A stretch of 6,425 nucleotides of DNA from CAUZEO01 sp963578625 (GTDB lineage: Bacteria; Verrucomicrobiota; Kiritimatiellia; SLOV01), in the NCBI GenBank assembly GCA_963578625.1, contig CAUZEO010000306.1, positions 1 to 6,425 on the forward strand, in the 5' to 3' direction. Made by a program: the position numbers and the translations under genes. Of this stretch, positions 1-5,643 are shown piece by piece. Numbering within the stretch: position 1 is the stretch's first letter; every line of letters starts with the position of its first letter. The notes under the pieces are model-generated. The model made no database searches, was not told the DNA's origin, and saw only the letters and a program-made list of their open reading frames with translations.

Positions 1-2
1 AG

Positions 3-287
3 AATGGGTATATCGAGAGTTTTCATGCCCGTTTCCGGGAAGAGGGCCTGGATCGGGAGCAGCTCTGGACGTTAACCGAAGCCAGAGTGGTGCTGGAAGA
101 TTGGCGACGGGAATACAATGAAGAGCGCCCGCATAAAAGCCTCGGTTTAGAAACGCCGAAAAGCTTCGCCAGGACGCACCAAGGCGGGCGCTCCGGTCGG
201 GCTATGCCCTCCCTACGTCCCCGCCTTGACAATACATCTATACTGGAGAGATATTCAACCTGTAACCTGGTGCCTGGACTAACATAA
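3..287 (+). CDS. IS3-family transposase (OrfB), C-terminal end only
   Basis: This is the last 94 residues of a DDE transposase that would catalyse strand transfer of an insertion sequence. The reading frame is open from the left edge, so the 5' part (both catalytic Asp residues and the OrfA partner) lies outside the window. The visible part starts NGYIESFHARFREE, the segment around the catalytic Glu of the IS3 integrase core. That Glu is encoded at 15-17 and is followed seven residues later by Arg, as the family expects. Further on, the REYNEERPHKSLG motif followed by ETPKSFA is the typical IS3 OrfB C-terminal signature. The frame ends at TAA 285-287. The roughly 30 residues after the ETP motif are family-variable. 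The GTG at 87 is an internal codon, not a start. Assignment to IS3 is strong; the subgroup is not resolved. Confidence 0.9.
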   Translation, partial: NGYIESFHARFREEGLDREQLWTLTEARVVLEDWRREYNEERPHKSLGLETPKSFARTHQGGRSGRAMPSLRPRLDNTSILERYSTCNLVPGLT

Positions 288-304
288 CTACTGGGCCAGT
301 TCGG
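279..304 (+). mobile_element. Probable right end of the IS3-type element, possibly truncated
   Basis: The transposase stop at 287 is followed within about 17 bases by coding-looking sequence of an unrelated protein, so the element's right boundary must lie close to 285-305. IS3 elements usually end within a few tens of bases of the OrfB stop. I cannot identify the terminal inverted repeat, because the left end is outside the window. No G-rich run of the kind often seen at these ends is visible, so the end may be truncated. The boundary is inferred. Confidence 0.35.
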
Positions 305-588
305 TGAGCCCGGCCAGCGTCCGCGCCACGCTCTACCATTGCCTCGCCGAAAAGACCGAAGCGATCATCGGACACCCGGTGGTCTGCGATAGTCCGGGCT
401 TGATCGTCCAGGTAACGCAGAAACCCACCGGCGATGGCGGTTACAGCTACTATGTAGCAGTCAGTAATCCAACGGACAAACCGATCCAGACCACCCTGCG
501 AAAAAACATCCCCCTACCCGACTTCCCCTTTGAAAGCACGGAGCTAACCGTACCCCCCGGCGGCTACCGGATCGCATCAGACGGGTAA
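304..588 (+). pseudogene. C-terminal remnant of a larger, unidentified protein cut at the IS junction
   Basis: About 94 residues read to TAA 586-588. The frame is open upstream only to 283, inside the IS end, and the GTG at 304 has no ribosome binding site in front of it, so I read this as the tail of a longer gene. The segment around residues 15-94 looks like a compact beta-sandwich: SPGLIVQVTQK, then GYSYYVAVSNPTDKP, then TELTVPPGGYRIAS. Tails of this kind (alternating strands, an NPTDKP turn, a terminal VPPGGY strand) occur at the end of secreted carbohydrate-active enzymes and other exported proteins. I do not recognise the family, and no catalytic residue can be assigned. It could instead be a small intact gene, but the missing start signal and missing signal peptide argue against that. 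The IS insertion or a later deletion probably removed the front. Confidence 0.55.
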
Positions 589-767
589 TATCATTTCCTT
601 AGGCCCTGTGGGTATTTGTATTGTGAGGAATCGTTGGACGAATTTCATTCAATCGCGAAGCGCAACAAATAATTCTCTTTGCCGAGACTAAGGAAAATGA
701 TTCTTCCTTCAACTGCAGAGCCCAACGAATTGCTTTTGCCTCCATTGCGGAGCCCGGGCAAACATGA
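589..767. other. 179-bp gap between two converging coding regions, no supported gene
   Basis: No convincing gene lies here. A 48-codon minus-strand frame (ATG at 745, stop at 599-601) exists, but it has no ribosome binding site and no family I recognise. The stretch is more AT-rich than its neighbours. It contains the inverted repeat listed separately. No T-run hairpin typical of an intrinsic terminator is evident for either flanking frame. Confidence 0.5.
591..700. repeat. Inverted repeat pair bounding about 110 bp
   Basis: TCATTTCCTTAG at 591-602 is matched in inverted orientation by CTAAGGAAAATGA at 688-700, with one extra A in the right arm. The arms are 85 bases apart, too far for a simple terminator. 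The layout resembles a small non-autonomous element or its remains, but I see no target-site duplication directly outside the arms (TAATA on the left, TTCTTC on the right). Function unknown. Confidence 0.45.
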
Positions 768-3224
768 TCACTGGACGAGAACGCTCTGATCCACCGCGAC
801 GTCCTGGATGGTCTGGGTGTTTCCGTTGAGCCAGGTAACCTCCAGGTCGACCGGAGCGACGCGGCCGCCCAGCCCGAAGTGGAGCACCAGGTCGTTGCTG
901 CAATGCGATCCGGTTCCGCTCTCCACCTGGCGAACAAGGATGTCTCCGCCGCCCAGGTCGATTCGCACCTGGGTGCCGATGGCGTCGCGCCCCACGTTCG
1001 CCTGGTTGATGCCATCCACTTTCACCTTCAGCCAGTGGTTGCTATTCCCCTGGTTGACAAACAGCTTGCCGTTGTTCACCAGGTCCAGATCCCCGTCATC
1101 GTCGATATCCGCCCAGGCGGATTGCAGGGAGACGCCCAGGTTTCCGAATCCGGCCTCGGAGGTGACGTCGGTGAAGAACCAGCCCCCATCATTCCGGTAG
1201 AGCACGGGGCTTTGATCGACGCCGCCGGTCCCGGTGTTGATGGCTACGCCGACCCAGAAGTCGAGGTCCCCGTCGTTGTCGTAATCGGCCAGCGACGGCC
1301 CCCCGATCGATTCCTGGTACGCCAGGTTCACGGTCGATGCACGATCGACGAACATGTAGCCTCCGCCCGCCCCCTGGTTCTCGAGAAACTGGGACTCGGG
1401 CTGACGCGCGCAGCCGCCGCACCAGTTTTGCGGGTGGGCGAAGTTGGCGACAAAAATGTCGAAGTCACCGTCGTTGTCCATGTCGCCCCAGGCCGCTCCG
1501 ATGGTGTGGGCGTAGTTCCAGGAGGGATTGGACGCCGCAAAGCCGTCGGCGCCAAGCGTTTGAGCCTGATCCGTAAAGGTGCCGGAACCGTTGTTGACCA
1601 GCAGATAGTTCTGTTCGAGCAGGTAGTGGCAGGCGAAAATATCCAGGTCGTTGTCGTGGTCGAAATCACATGCCGTGACCCCGCGCGTGGCGCGGATGGT
1701 TCCTGATTCCGTCCAATCCACACTGAATGAAGAGCCGTTGTTGTTTGCGATCTCGACGTCCAGCCGACGGGTGGACGGCCACAGGTAGCCGCCGATGTAG
1801 AGATCCGTATCGCCGTCCGTGTTCCAGTCCCCCCAGGCCATGCCCTGGCTGTCGTTGACTGCGTCGATCGCGGGAAAGCCGAAGGCCGTAAAGCTGGTGC
1901 CGCTGACATTTCGGTACACATCGACTTCCGCGGTGTGACGCCAGACGTAGATATCGAGCAGCCCGTCATTGTTGTAGTCGGCGAACGTGTGCCCCCCGAT
2001 CGTCGAGTGTTTCGTGAATCCCGTCCCGGCATTGTTTTGCCACAGTTGCGTGCCGTCCACCAGGTCCGGATACCCGTCGTTGTTGAAGTCGCCCCATCCG
2101 GCCCGGCCGTTGAACAGCGTTCCGCCCGTGAACATCGTGGCGGTCTGGTCCAGGAAACCGTTATGGGTTCCCGATGGAGGAGGATCGGTGCCGGAGGAGG
2201 AAAGCACGCGATAGGTCTTGCTCGCCGAATATCCGTCGGGATCGTAGAGGGCCATCGTCCCGCCGGTGCCAATGACGAAGGATCCGGCATCGATCCACAC
2301 GTTGGAGGTCCCGCTCGCCAGATACTGGAGCTTGTAATCGATGCCGAGATTGCTCTCGAATTGGATGATGTGGGTGTCCGTGAGAAAGATGTCCGTCACC
2401 TCGGCAATGGGGAGCGGCTGGGGCGGCCCGGGAATGGTCACCCGGATATTGTCCATGTGAAAATCCCCCCCCTCACTGCCGATCCAGAAGTGATTGTGGG
2501 CGGGATTGCTGTCCGTGTTCTTGTGGGTCTGCCCTGAAAGATCGATGGAGTAAAGCACCGACTGCCCGTTGATGGATCCGGCGGTGCCTTCCAGCAGAAT
2601 GGAGTAGAAATCAATCGAGTCGGTCACGGTGATCGCGTACTCATTGGCGTTGTCGGCCAGATTGCCAGTGAATCCTCCGCTCACCATTCCCGCACCGGTG
2701 GTGCCGCCGCCGGTCTCGAGGGTGCCAAGCACATCTCCGTTGTTGGCCAGGCCGCTGGAATCGGTCCCGATGAAAAGACCCAGACCGTCCCGGTTCGGAC
2801 GGACATCCGCCCTCAGTCCGCGGGACTCCATGCTGCCCCGATCGCTGGTGCGCGTCCCCACCTTCAGGCGCGCCGCGGTGGACTGGTTGGGATCGATGCG
2901 AAACTCGAAAGAAACCGTGACAGGCTTGGGTGTCCCGGGTGGATAGTCGGTCAGACTTGGATCATTCGGGTCGTAGACGTCGTCGCCTTCCGGGTTCCAT
3001 TCGCCGTCCGACCGGATCGCGTGCTGGCTGGTAAAGCGCATCTCGCCGGCCCCGGAGTAAATCGGAAATCCGGCATTCTTTTCATCCCAGGTATCGGGGT
3101 TATGCTGGGTCACTGCCCCGGTCGGGAAGTTGCAATCGTCGTCCAGGACGACCGTGGCGGCGGGACAGTCAGCGGTTAGGAAAATTTGAGAAATTGTATA
3201 GCCGAAAAAGAACGCAAAGAGCAC
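768..3224 (-). CDS. Secreted FG-GAP/VCBS repeat protein with C-terminal UnbV/ASPIC domain, 818 aa
   Basis: Large exported protein, probably a calcium-stabilised beta-propeller used for binding or adhesion. Residues about 1-23 are a hydrophobic leader. Residues 24-264 form a beta-rich module that begins VLDDDCNF and ends HMDNIRVTI, resembling a jelly-roll/LamG-like fold. Residues 272-341 form a second small beta domain (YKLQYLA, then SKTYRVL). From about 366 to 725 there are seven Asp-rich loops of the DxDxDG type, starting at D379, D416, D466, D520, D581, D647 and D706, the mark of FG-GAP/VCBS repeats. A CxxC pair (C602, C605) sits in a loop. Residues about 743-816 match UnbV/ASPIC (IGTQVRIDL, VESGTGSHCSNDL, LHFGLGG, LEVTWLNG). 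The first two domains are paralogous to the whole upstream gene at 3430-4458. The start is uncertain: GTG 3224 has AAAGG seven bases ahead but lies inside a palindromic repeat, and an in-frame ATG at 3332 is cut off by one TAG. No sorting tag is visible at the C-terminus. Confidence 0.85.
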   Translation of the reverse strand: MLFAFFFGYTISQIFLTADCPAATVVLDDDCNFPTGAVTQHNPDTWDEKNAGFPIYSGAGEMRFTSQHAIRSDGEWNPEGDDVYDPNDPSLTDYPPGTPKPVTVSFEFRIDPNQSTAARLKVGTRTSDRGSMESRGLRADVRPNRDGLGLFIGTDSSGLANNGDVLGTLETGGGTTGAGMVSGGFTGNLADNANEYAITVTDSIDFYSILLEGTAGSINGQSVLYSIDLSGQTHKNTDSNPAHNHFWIGSEGGDFHMDNIRVTIPGPPQPLPIAEVTDIFLTDTHIIQFESNLGIDYKLQYLASGTSNVWIDAGSFVIGTGGTMALYDPDGYSASKTYRVLSSSGTDPPPSGTHNGFLDQTATMFTGGTLFNGRAGWGDFNNDGYPDLVDGTQLWQNNAGTGFTKHSTIGGHTFADYNNDGLLDIYVWRHTAEVDVYRNVSGTSFTAFGFPAIDAVNDSQGMAWGDWNTDGDTDLYIGGYLWPSTRRLDVEIANNNGSSFSVDWTESGTIRATRGVTACDFDHDNDLDIFACHYLLEQNYLLVNNGSGTFTDQAQTLGADGFAASNPSWNYAHTIGAAWGDMDNDGDFDIFVANFAHPQNWCGGCARQPESQFLENQGAGGGYMFVDRASTVNLAYQESIGGPSLADYDNDGDLDFWVGVAINTGTGGVDQSPVLYRNDGGWFFTDVTSEAGFGNLGVSLQSAWADIDDDGDLDLVNNGKLFVNQGNSNHWLKVKVDGINQANVGRDAIGTQVRIDLGGGDILVRQVESGTGSHCSNDLVLHFGLGGRVAPVDLEVTWLNGNTQTIQDVAVDQSVLVQ

Positions 3225-3265
3225 AAAGATGCCTTTGTTTTGCGATCTTTGCGTTCTTTCGCGGC
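3201..3265. repeat. 65-bp palindromic element inside the leader region of the FG-GAP gene
   Basis: Two 20-base arms, 3201-3220 (gccgaaaaagaacgcaaaga) and 3246-3265, are inverted copies with 18 of 20 matches. Inside the loop a second perfect stem, ACAAAG at 3223-3228 and CTTTGT at 3233-3238, closes a 4-base loop. The arms also contain the AAAGAACGCAAAGA type of motif that I associate with dispersed intergenic repeats in several environmental phyla. The hairpin has no T-run. It overlaps the first eight codons of the 818-aa frame if that starts at GTG 3224, so it is partly coding. Copy number in the genome cannot be seen from here. Confidence 0.75.
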
Positions 3266-3272
3266 TACAAAT

Positions 3273-3332
3273 CTACTGACTCCGCTCTAGCCCAACCATG
3301 ACCAGAATGGATAGGGTTTTCTTCACAGTCAT
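3273..3332 (-). pseudogene. Apparent original start of the FG-GAP gene, cut off by an in-frame stop
   Basis: From ATG 3332 the minus strand reads MTVKKTLSILVMVGL and then ERSQ before TAG at 3275-3273. The first 15 residues have the make-up of a Sec signal peptide start (two Lys, then a run of aliphatic residues). The frame is the same as that of the 818-aa protein: 3332 and 3224 differ by 108 bases, or 36 codons. I infer that this was the gene's own N-terminus before the palindromic element arrived. No good ribosome binding site is seen directly upstream (gaattcacg), which weakens the case. Confidence 0.5.
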
Positions 3333-3357
3333 CGTGAATTCAGTGACTTTGTCGGAT

Positions 3358-3401
3358 CCAAAAATTGTCCGTTTCGTCCCTCGTCACCGACAACGGAAAC
3401 G
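3358..3401 (-). terminator. Possible intrinsic terminator after the 342-aa gene
   Basis: On the minus strand, 3401-3370 can fold into an imperfect hairpin with outer arms CGTTTC and GAAACG and further pairing inside. It is followed by GACAATTTTT at 3369-3360. It lies 29 bases beyond the stop of the 342-aa gene and before the ATG at 3332. The stem is bulged, so the call is tentative. If it works, the two minus-strand genes may not be one transcript. Confidence 0.35.
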
Positions 3402-3429
3402 ATTTGCGGGAATGTTGCGAGACAACGAG

Positions 3430-4458
3430 TTACGGAACGACTTCCAACCGCTCGTGCACCCGGTAATTCTTGCTCGTGGAGAAGGTGTCCGGATCGAAGA
3501 GGAACTTGTTCGTCCCGTTGCCGATCACATAGGAGCCCGTGCCGGACCAGTTGTTGGTGTCGAGGAGGTCCGGGGTCGACTCGAGCTCGTAAATCACGTC
3601 CTGTTCGCTATCGAACTCCACCGCGAGGGTGTCTGCAACGAAAACGTTGGTGGAAGCGACAACTGCCGGTGTATCAACCGTCACCCGGATATTATCAACG
3701 TGAAAGCCTCCGCCATTGGCCCCGATCCAGACGTGATTGTGGCCGGGATTGGTGTCAGAGTTCTTGTGCGTGCGTCCGGACAGATCAATCGAGTACTCCA
3801 CGGATTCACCGCTGATCGATCCGGCGGTGCCCTCAAGGAGAAGCGTATACAGGTCGATCGTGTCGATGATGGTCACCCGGTAGCGATTGGCGTTGTCCGA
3901 CATGTCGCCGGTAAACCCGCCGGTCACCATCGCCGCCCCGGTCGTCGTGCCGTCGGTCTGGAGCGAACCGGTCGTGTCCCCGTTGTTGGCCAGGCCGCCG
4001 GAATCCGTTTCAATGAAGAGCCCATTCCCGTCCCGGTTGGGTCGAATCTCGGCCCGAAGTCCGCGACTGAGCAGGGGTTGCGGTTCCCCCTGATCGCTGG
4101 TGCGAGTGATCACCAACAACCTCGAAGCAGTGGACAGGCCGGGGTCGATCTCAAAGTCAAAGGAAAACGTCACGGCCTTGGGGTCCCCGAGGGGATAGTC
4201 GGGCCCGGCGGAATAATAGACGTCATCCCCTTCCGGGTTCCATTCGCCCACCGAACGAACCGCATTGCCGCTTGTAATACGCATCTTCCCGAGCGCGTTG
4301 TAGTTCGGAAAACCATTGCTGTTCTTCTCGTTCCAGACACCTGGATTCACAACCGAAACCGTTCCATTCGAAAAGTTGCAGTCGTCGTCCAGGACGATCC
4401 CTGCGTGGGACGTGCTCGCGAACCCCAGGATGGCTGATAGTAACACGAAATACTTCAT
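3430..4458 (-). CDS. Secreted two-domain beta-rich protein, 342 aa, paralogue of the FG-GAP protein's N-terminus
   Basis: Exported protein of unknown function. The start chosen is ATG 4458, which has GAGGAG about eight bases upstream and begins a clear Sec signal peptide, MKYFVLLSAILGFASTSHA, with likely cleavage after A19. The frame stays open up to 4704, but that extra 82 residues has no leader character. Mature residues 20-262 form a beta-rich module starting IVLDDDCNF, with RSVGEWNPEGDDVY near 68-81, AEIRPNRDGNGLFI near 136-149 and VWIGANGGGFHVDNIRVTV at 243-261. This pattern recalls jelly-roll/LamG-like domains, but I cannot assign a named family. Residues about 265-334 form a small beta domain (YELESTPDLLDTNNW, then SKNYRV). 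Both modules recur in the same order in the 818-aa protein downstream, suggesting tandem duplication. This copy has no FG-GAP repeats, membrane anchor or PEP-CTERM tag. Confidence 0.85.
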   Translation of the reverse strand: MKYFVLLSAILGFASTSHAGIVLDDDCNFSNGTVSVVNPGVWNEKNSNGFPNYNALGKMRITSGNAVRSVGEWNPEGDDVYYSAGPDYPLGDPKAVTFSFDFEIDPGLSTASRLLVITRTSDQGEPQPLLSRGLRAEIRPNRDGNGLFIETDSGGLANNGDTTGSLQTDGTTTGAAMVTGGFTGDMSDNANRYRVTIIDTIDLYTLLLEGTAGSISGESVEYSIDLSGRTHKNSDTNPGHNHVWIGANGGGFHVDNIRVTVDTPAVVASTNVFVADTLAVEFDSEQDVIYELESTPDLLDTNNWSGTGSYVIGNGTNKFLFDPDTFSTSKNYRVHERLEVVP

Positions 4459-4562
4459 TTGACATTCTCCTCTCGCGGCAAGAGCCCGGTAGGGCACGAC
4501 GGTGGCCGTTGTGTGTGGCGTGCTCAAAGAAAAAATCCGTTCAATATGCACACAACTTACCA

Positions 4563-4592
4563 TTTCTACTCTCACCAGCCGTTGCGTGGCAA
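4563..4592 (-). promoter_or_regulatory. Candidate sigma-70-type promoter for the 342-aa gene
   Basis: On the minus strand TTGCCA (4592-4587) and TAGAAA (4568-4563) are separated by 18 bases. That gives five of six and four of six matches to the general -35 and -10 consensus. It would leave an untranslated leader of roughly 100 bases before ATG 4458. Such matches occur by chance, and promoter consensus in this group is uncertain. Confidence 0.2.
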
Positions 4593-4798
4593 GGTTATTC
4601 CTGAATTCCCGATATTTCAATTCCCAGGATGTTCGCATCGGATTCCAATCCTTTGAATCGGGCGCCGAATCTCTGTGATTCACATGCTGCGCCGACGCCC
4701 ACACATGGCGTTTGAGTCAAGGTGTTTATTCCGATTGGACTTTTTCCCTTTTTCCCCTGTGCTTCGAAGTCTGAATCATTAGTTTGTGAATATGGAGT

Positions 4799-4837
4799 AG
4801 TTGTTAAGCAACTTCCTTCCGCAACTATGGAGCAACT
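4799..4837. repeat. Cluster of three GCAACT direct repeats with a short inverted repeat
   Basis: GCAACT occurs at 4808-4813, 4821-4826 and 4832-4837. The first copy also pairs with AGTTG at 4799-4803 across TTAAG to form a small hairpin. The cluster ends 18 bases before the AGGAGAGGG ribosome binding site of the PEP-CTERM gene, where an operator or leader-control element could sit. A regulatory role is inference only. Confidence 0.35.
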
Positions 4838-4867
4838 TGAACGTTTGAATAGTTAGGAGAGGGTACA

Positions 4868-5575
4868 ATGAGAAGTCTATTAATCGCATCGGTTGGAACA
4901 ACCGTAAGTGTTCTATCAGCCCAGGCGACTCTGGTCGTTAACGGTGATTTTGAGATACCGGATGTTTCTGCAAACATTGCGAACTCGCCTCATACAATTG
5001 GCGTGGCCTGGGTCAGCATTCCTGGCTGGGAGGGGAATGACCTCTTACTGCCGTTTGGGGGTTCAATTCTCAGTGGAAGTGGCCAACTTCATGGACCCCC
5101 GGGTTTCTATGGTGGGGAACCCGCGGCGACCGGCGCCGGGAACGCGTTGCTCGGTGTTGAACGCACGAACAATAACGTGAACGGGGCCAAACAAAATCTG
5201 GGGCCGATGACGGATGGTATGCGATACACTTTTTCGGCCGACATGTACGGCAACAATACGTTCGCGTCCGTTTTCCAGCTTGCATTGGCCAATGGCTCGG
5301 GATCCGTCCTGGCGAGTCTCACGGACCTTGATGTTTCGATCGCTATCGACCAGAACCAGACGCCGGTTTCCTTCCACTACGATGCCGGTCCTGCCGATGA
5401 CGGCGTTGACCTGTGGGTCGTGCTCGGGAATCGCGATGGCAGAGCCATCGCACGTACGGGAATAGACAATGTAGACGTCACAGAAGGACCCATCCCCGAA
5501 CCGGCAACCATCGGCCTTTTGGGGCTCGGCGTTCTGGCACTGCTCATGCGCCGCAATCGCCGCAGCGCGATCTGA
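4868..5575 (+). CDS. PEP-CTERM sorted surface or matrix protein, 235 aa
   Basis: Exported protein predicted to be handled by an exosortase (EpsH/XrtA type), which recognises and cuts the C-terminal tag. ATG 4868 has a strong ribosome binding site, AGGAGAGGG at 4855-4863. Residues 1-20 are a signal peptide (MRSLLIASVG to SAQA), with cleavage likely before T21. The mature protein starts TLVVNGDFEIP; the NGDFE opening and the IPGW at 51-54 are common in secreted beta-sandwich proteins of PEP-CTERM bacteria. Residues 118-204 continue as beta strands and end GIDNVDV (198-204). The sorting tag is PEP at 210-212, followed by a hydrophobic stretch (ATIGLLGLGVLALLM) and an RRNRR basic end, complete and in the standard order. 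The central domain carries no catalytic motif I recognise. No exosortase or exopolysaccharide genes lie in this window. The gene appears monocistronic, ending just before a strong terminator. Confidence 0.92.
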   Translation: MRSLLIASVGTTVSVLSAQATLVVNGDFEIPDVSANIANSPHTIGVAWVSIPGWEGNDLLLPFGGSILSGSGQLHGPPGFYGGEPAATGAGNALLGVERTNNNVNGAKQNLGPMTDGMRYTFSADMYGNNTFASVFQLALANGSGSVLASLTDLDVSIAIDQNQTPVSFHYDAGPADDGVDLWVVLGNRDGRAIARTGIDNVDVTEGPIPEPATIGLLGLGVLALLMRRNRRSAI

Positions 5576-5600
5576 CAGATAGATCCTTTTTGAATTGCAT

Positions 5601-5634
5601 ACAGGGCCGCCGGCAACGGCGGTCCTGTTTTTTT
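5601..5634 (+). terminator. Rho-independent terminator of the PEP-CTERM gene
   Basis: An 11-bp stem, ACAGGGCCGCC at 5601-5611 with GGCGGTCCTGT at 5618-5628 (one G-T wobble), closes a 6-base loop and runs directly into seven T residues (5628-5634). It starts 26 bases after the TGA at 5573-5575. The T-run serves the plus strand. The minus strand has no comparable T-run, so the convergent gene gets little help from it. Confidence 0.9.
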
Positions 5635-5643
5635 GACCTGTCG

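Larger units (their letters stand above)
4459..4867. promoter_or_regulatory. 409-bp divergent intergenic region
   Basis: This region separates the minus-strand secreted pair from the plus-strand PEP-CTERM gene and must hold promoters for both directions. It is more AT-rich than its surroundings. Near the minus-strand start there is a GAGGAG ribosome binding site (4473-4467). Near the plus-strand start lie repeated GCAACT words and an AGGAGAGGG site. I found no recognisable riboswitch, RNA gene or credible small gene. Short plus- and minus-strand frames across it lack start signals. Confidence 0.5.

Noticed and set aside
599..745. 48-codon minus-strand frame
   Set aside because: No ribosome binding site and no recognisable family, and it contains both arms of an inverted repeat. 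Kept only as a note.
879..1706. 275-codon plus-strand open frame
   Set aside because: Antisense to the FG-GAP repeats. The Asp-rich loops on the other strand read as Val-rich text here, with no start signal or domain.
1328..2290. 320-codon minus-strand frame overlapping the FG-GAP gene
   Set aside because: Shifted frame of the 818-aa gene, rich in Thr, Arg and Pro without domains. The FG-GAP frame carries all the motifs.
3150..3224. Lipoprotein signal around TADC in the leader of the 818-aa protein
   Set aside because: The residue before Cys is Asp, where a lipobox needs Gly, Ala or Ser.
3298..4437. 379-codon plus-strand open frame
   Set aside because: It lies fully antisense to the 342-aa secreted protein, whose codons, signal peptide and paralogue are convincing. 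The frame has repeated GV/VG/DV patterns typical of the reverse complement of an Asp- and Asn-rich gene, and no ribosome binding site.
4587..4601. Sigma-54-like TGGCAAG plus TTCC upstream of the PEP-CTERM gene
   Set aside because: The -24 half fits, but the -12 half lacks the GC pair, and it is about 270 bases from the start. Not strong enough to annotate.
4459..4704. N-terminal extension of the 342-aa protein by 82 residues
   Set aside because: It would place the clear signal peptide in the middle of the protein, and it skips the GAGGAG site directly before ATG 4458.
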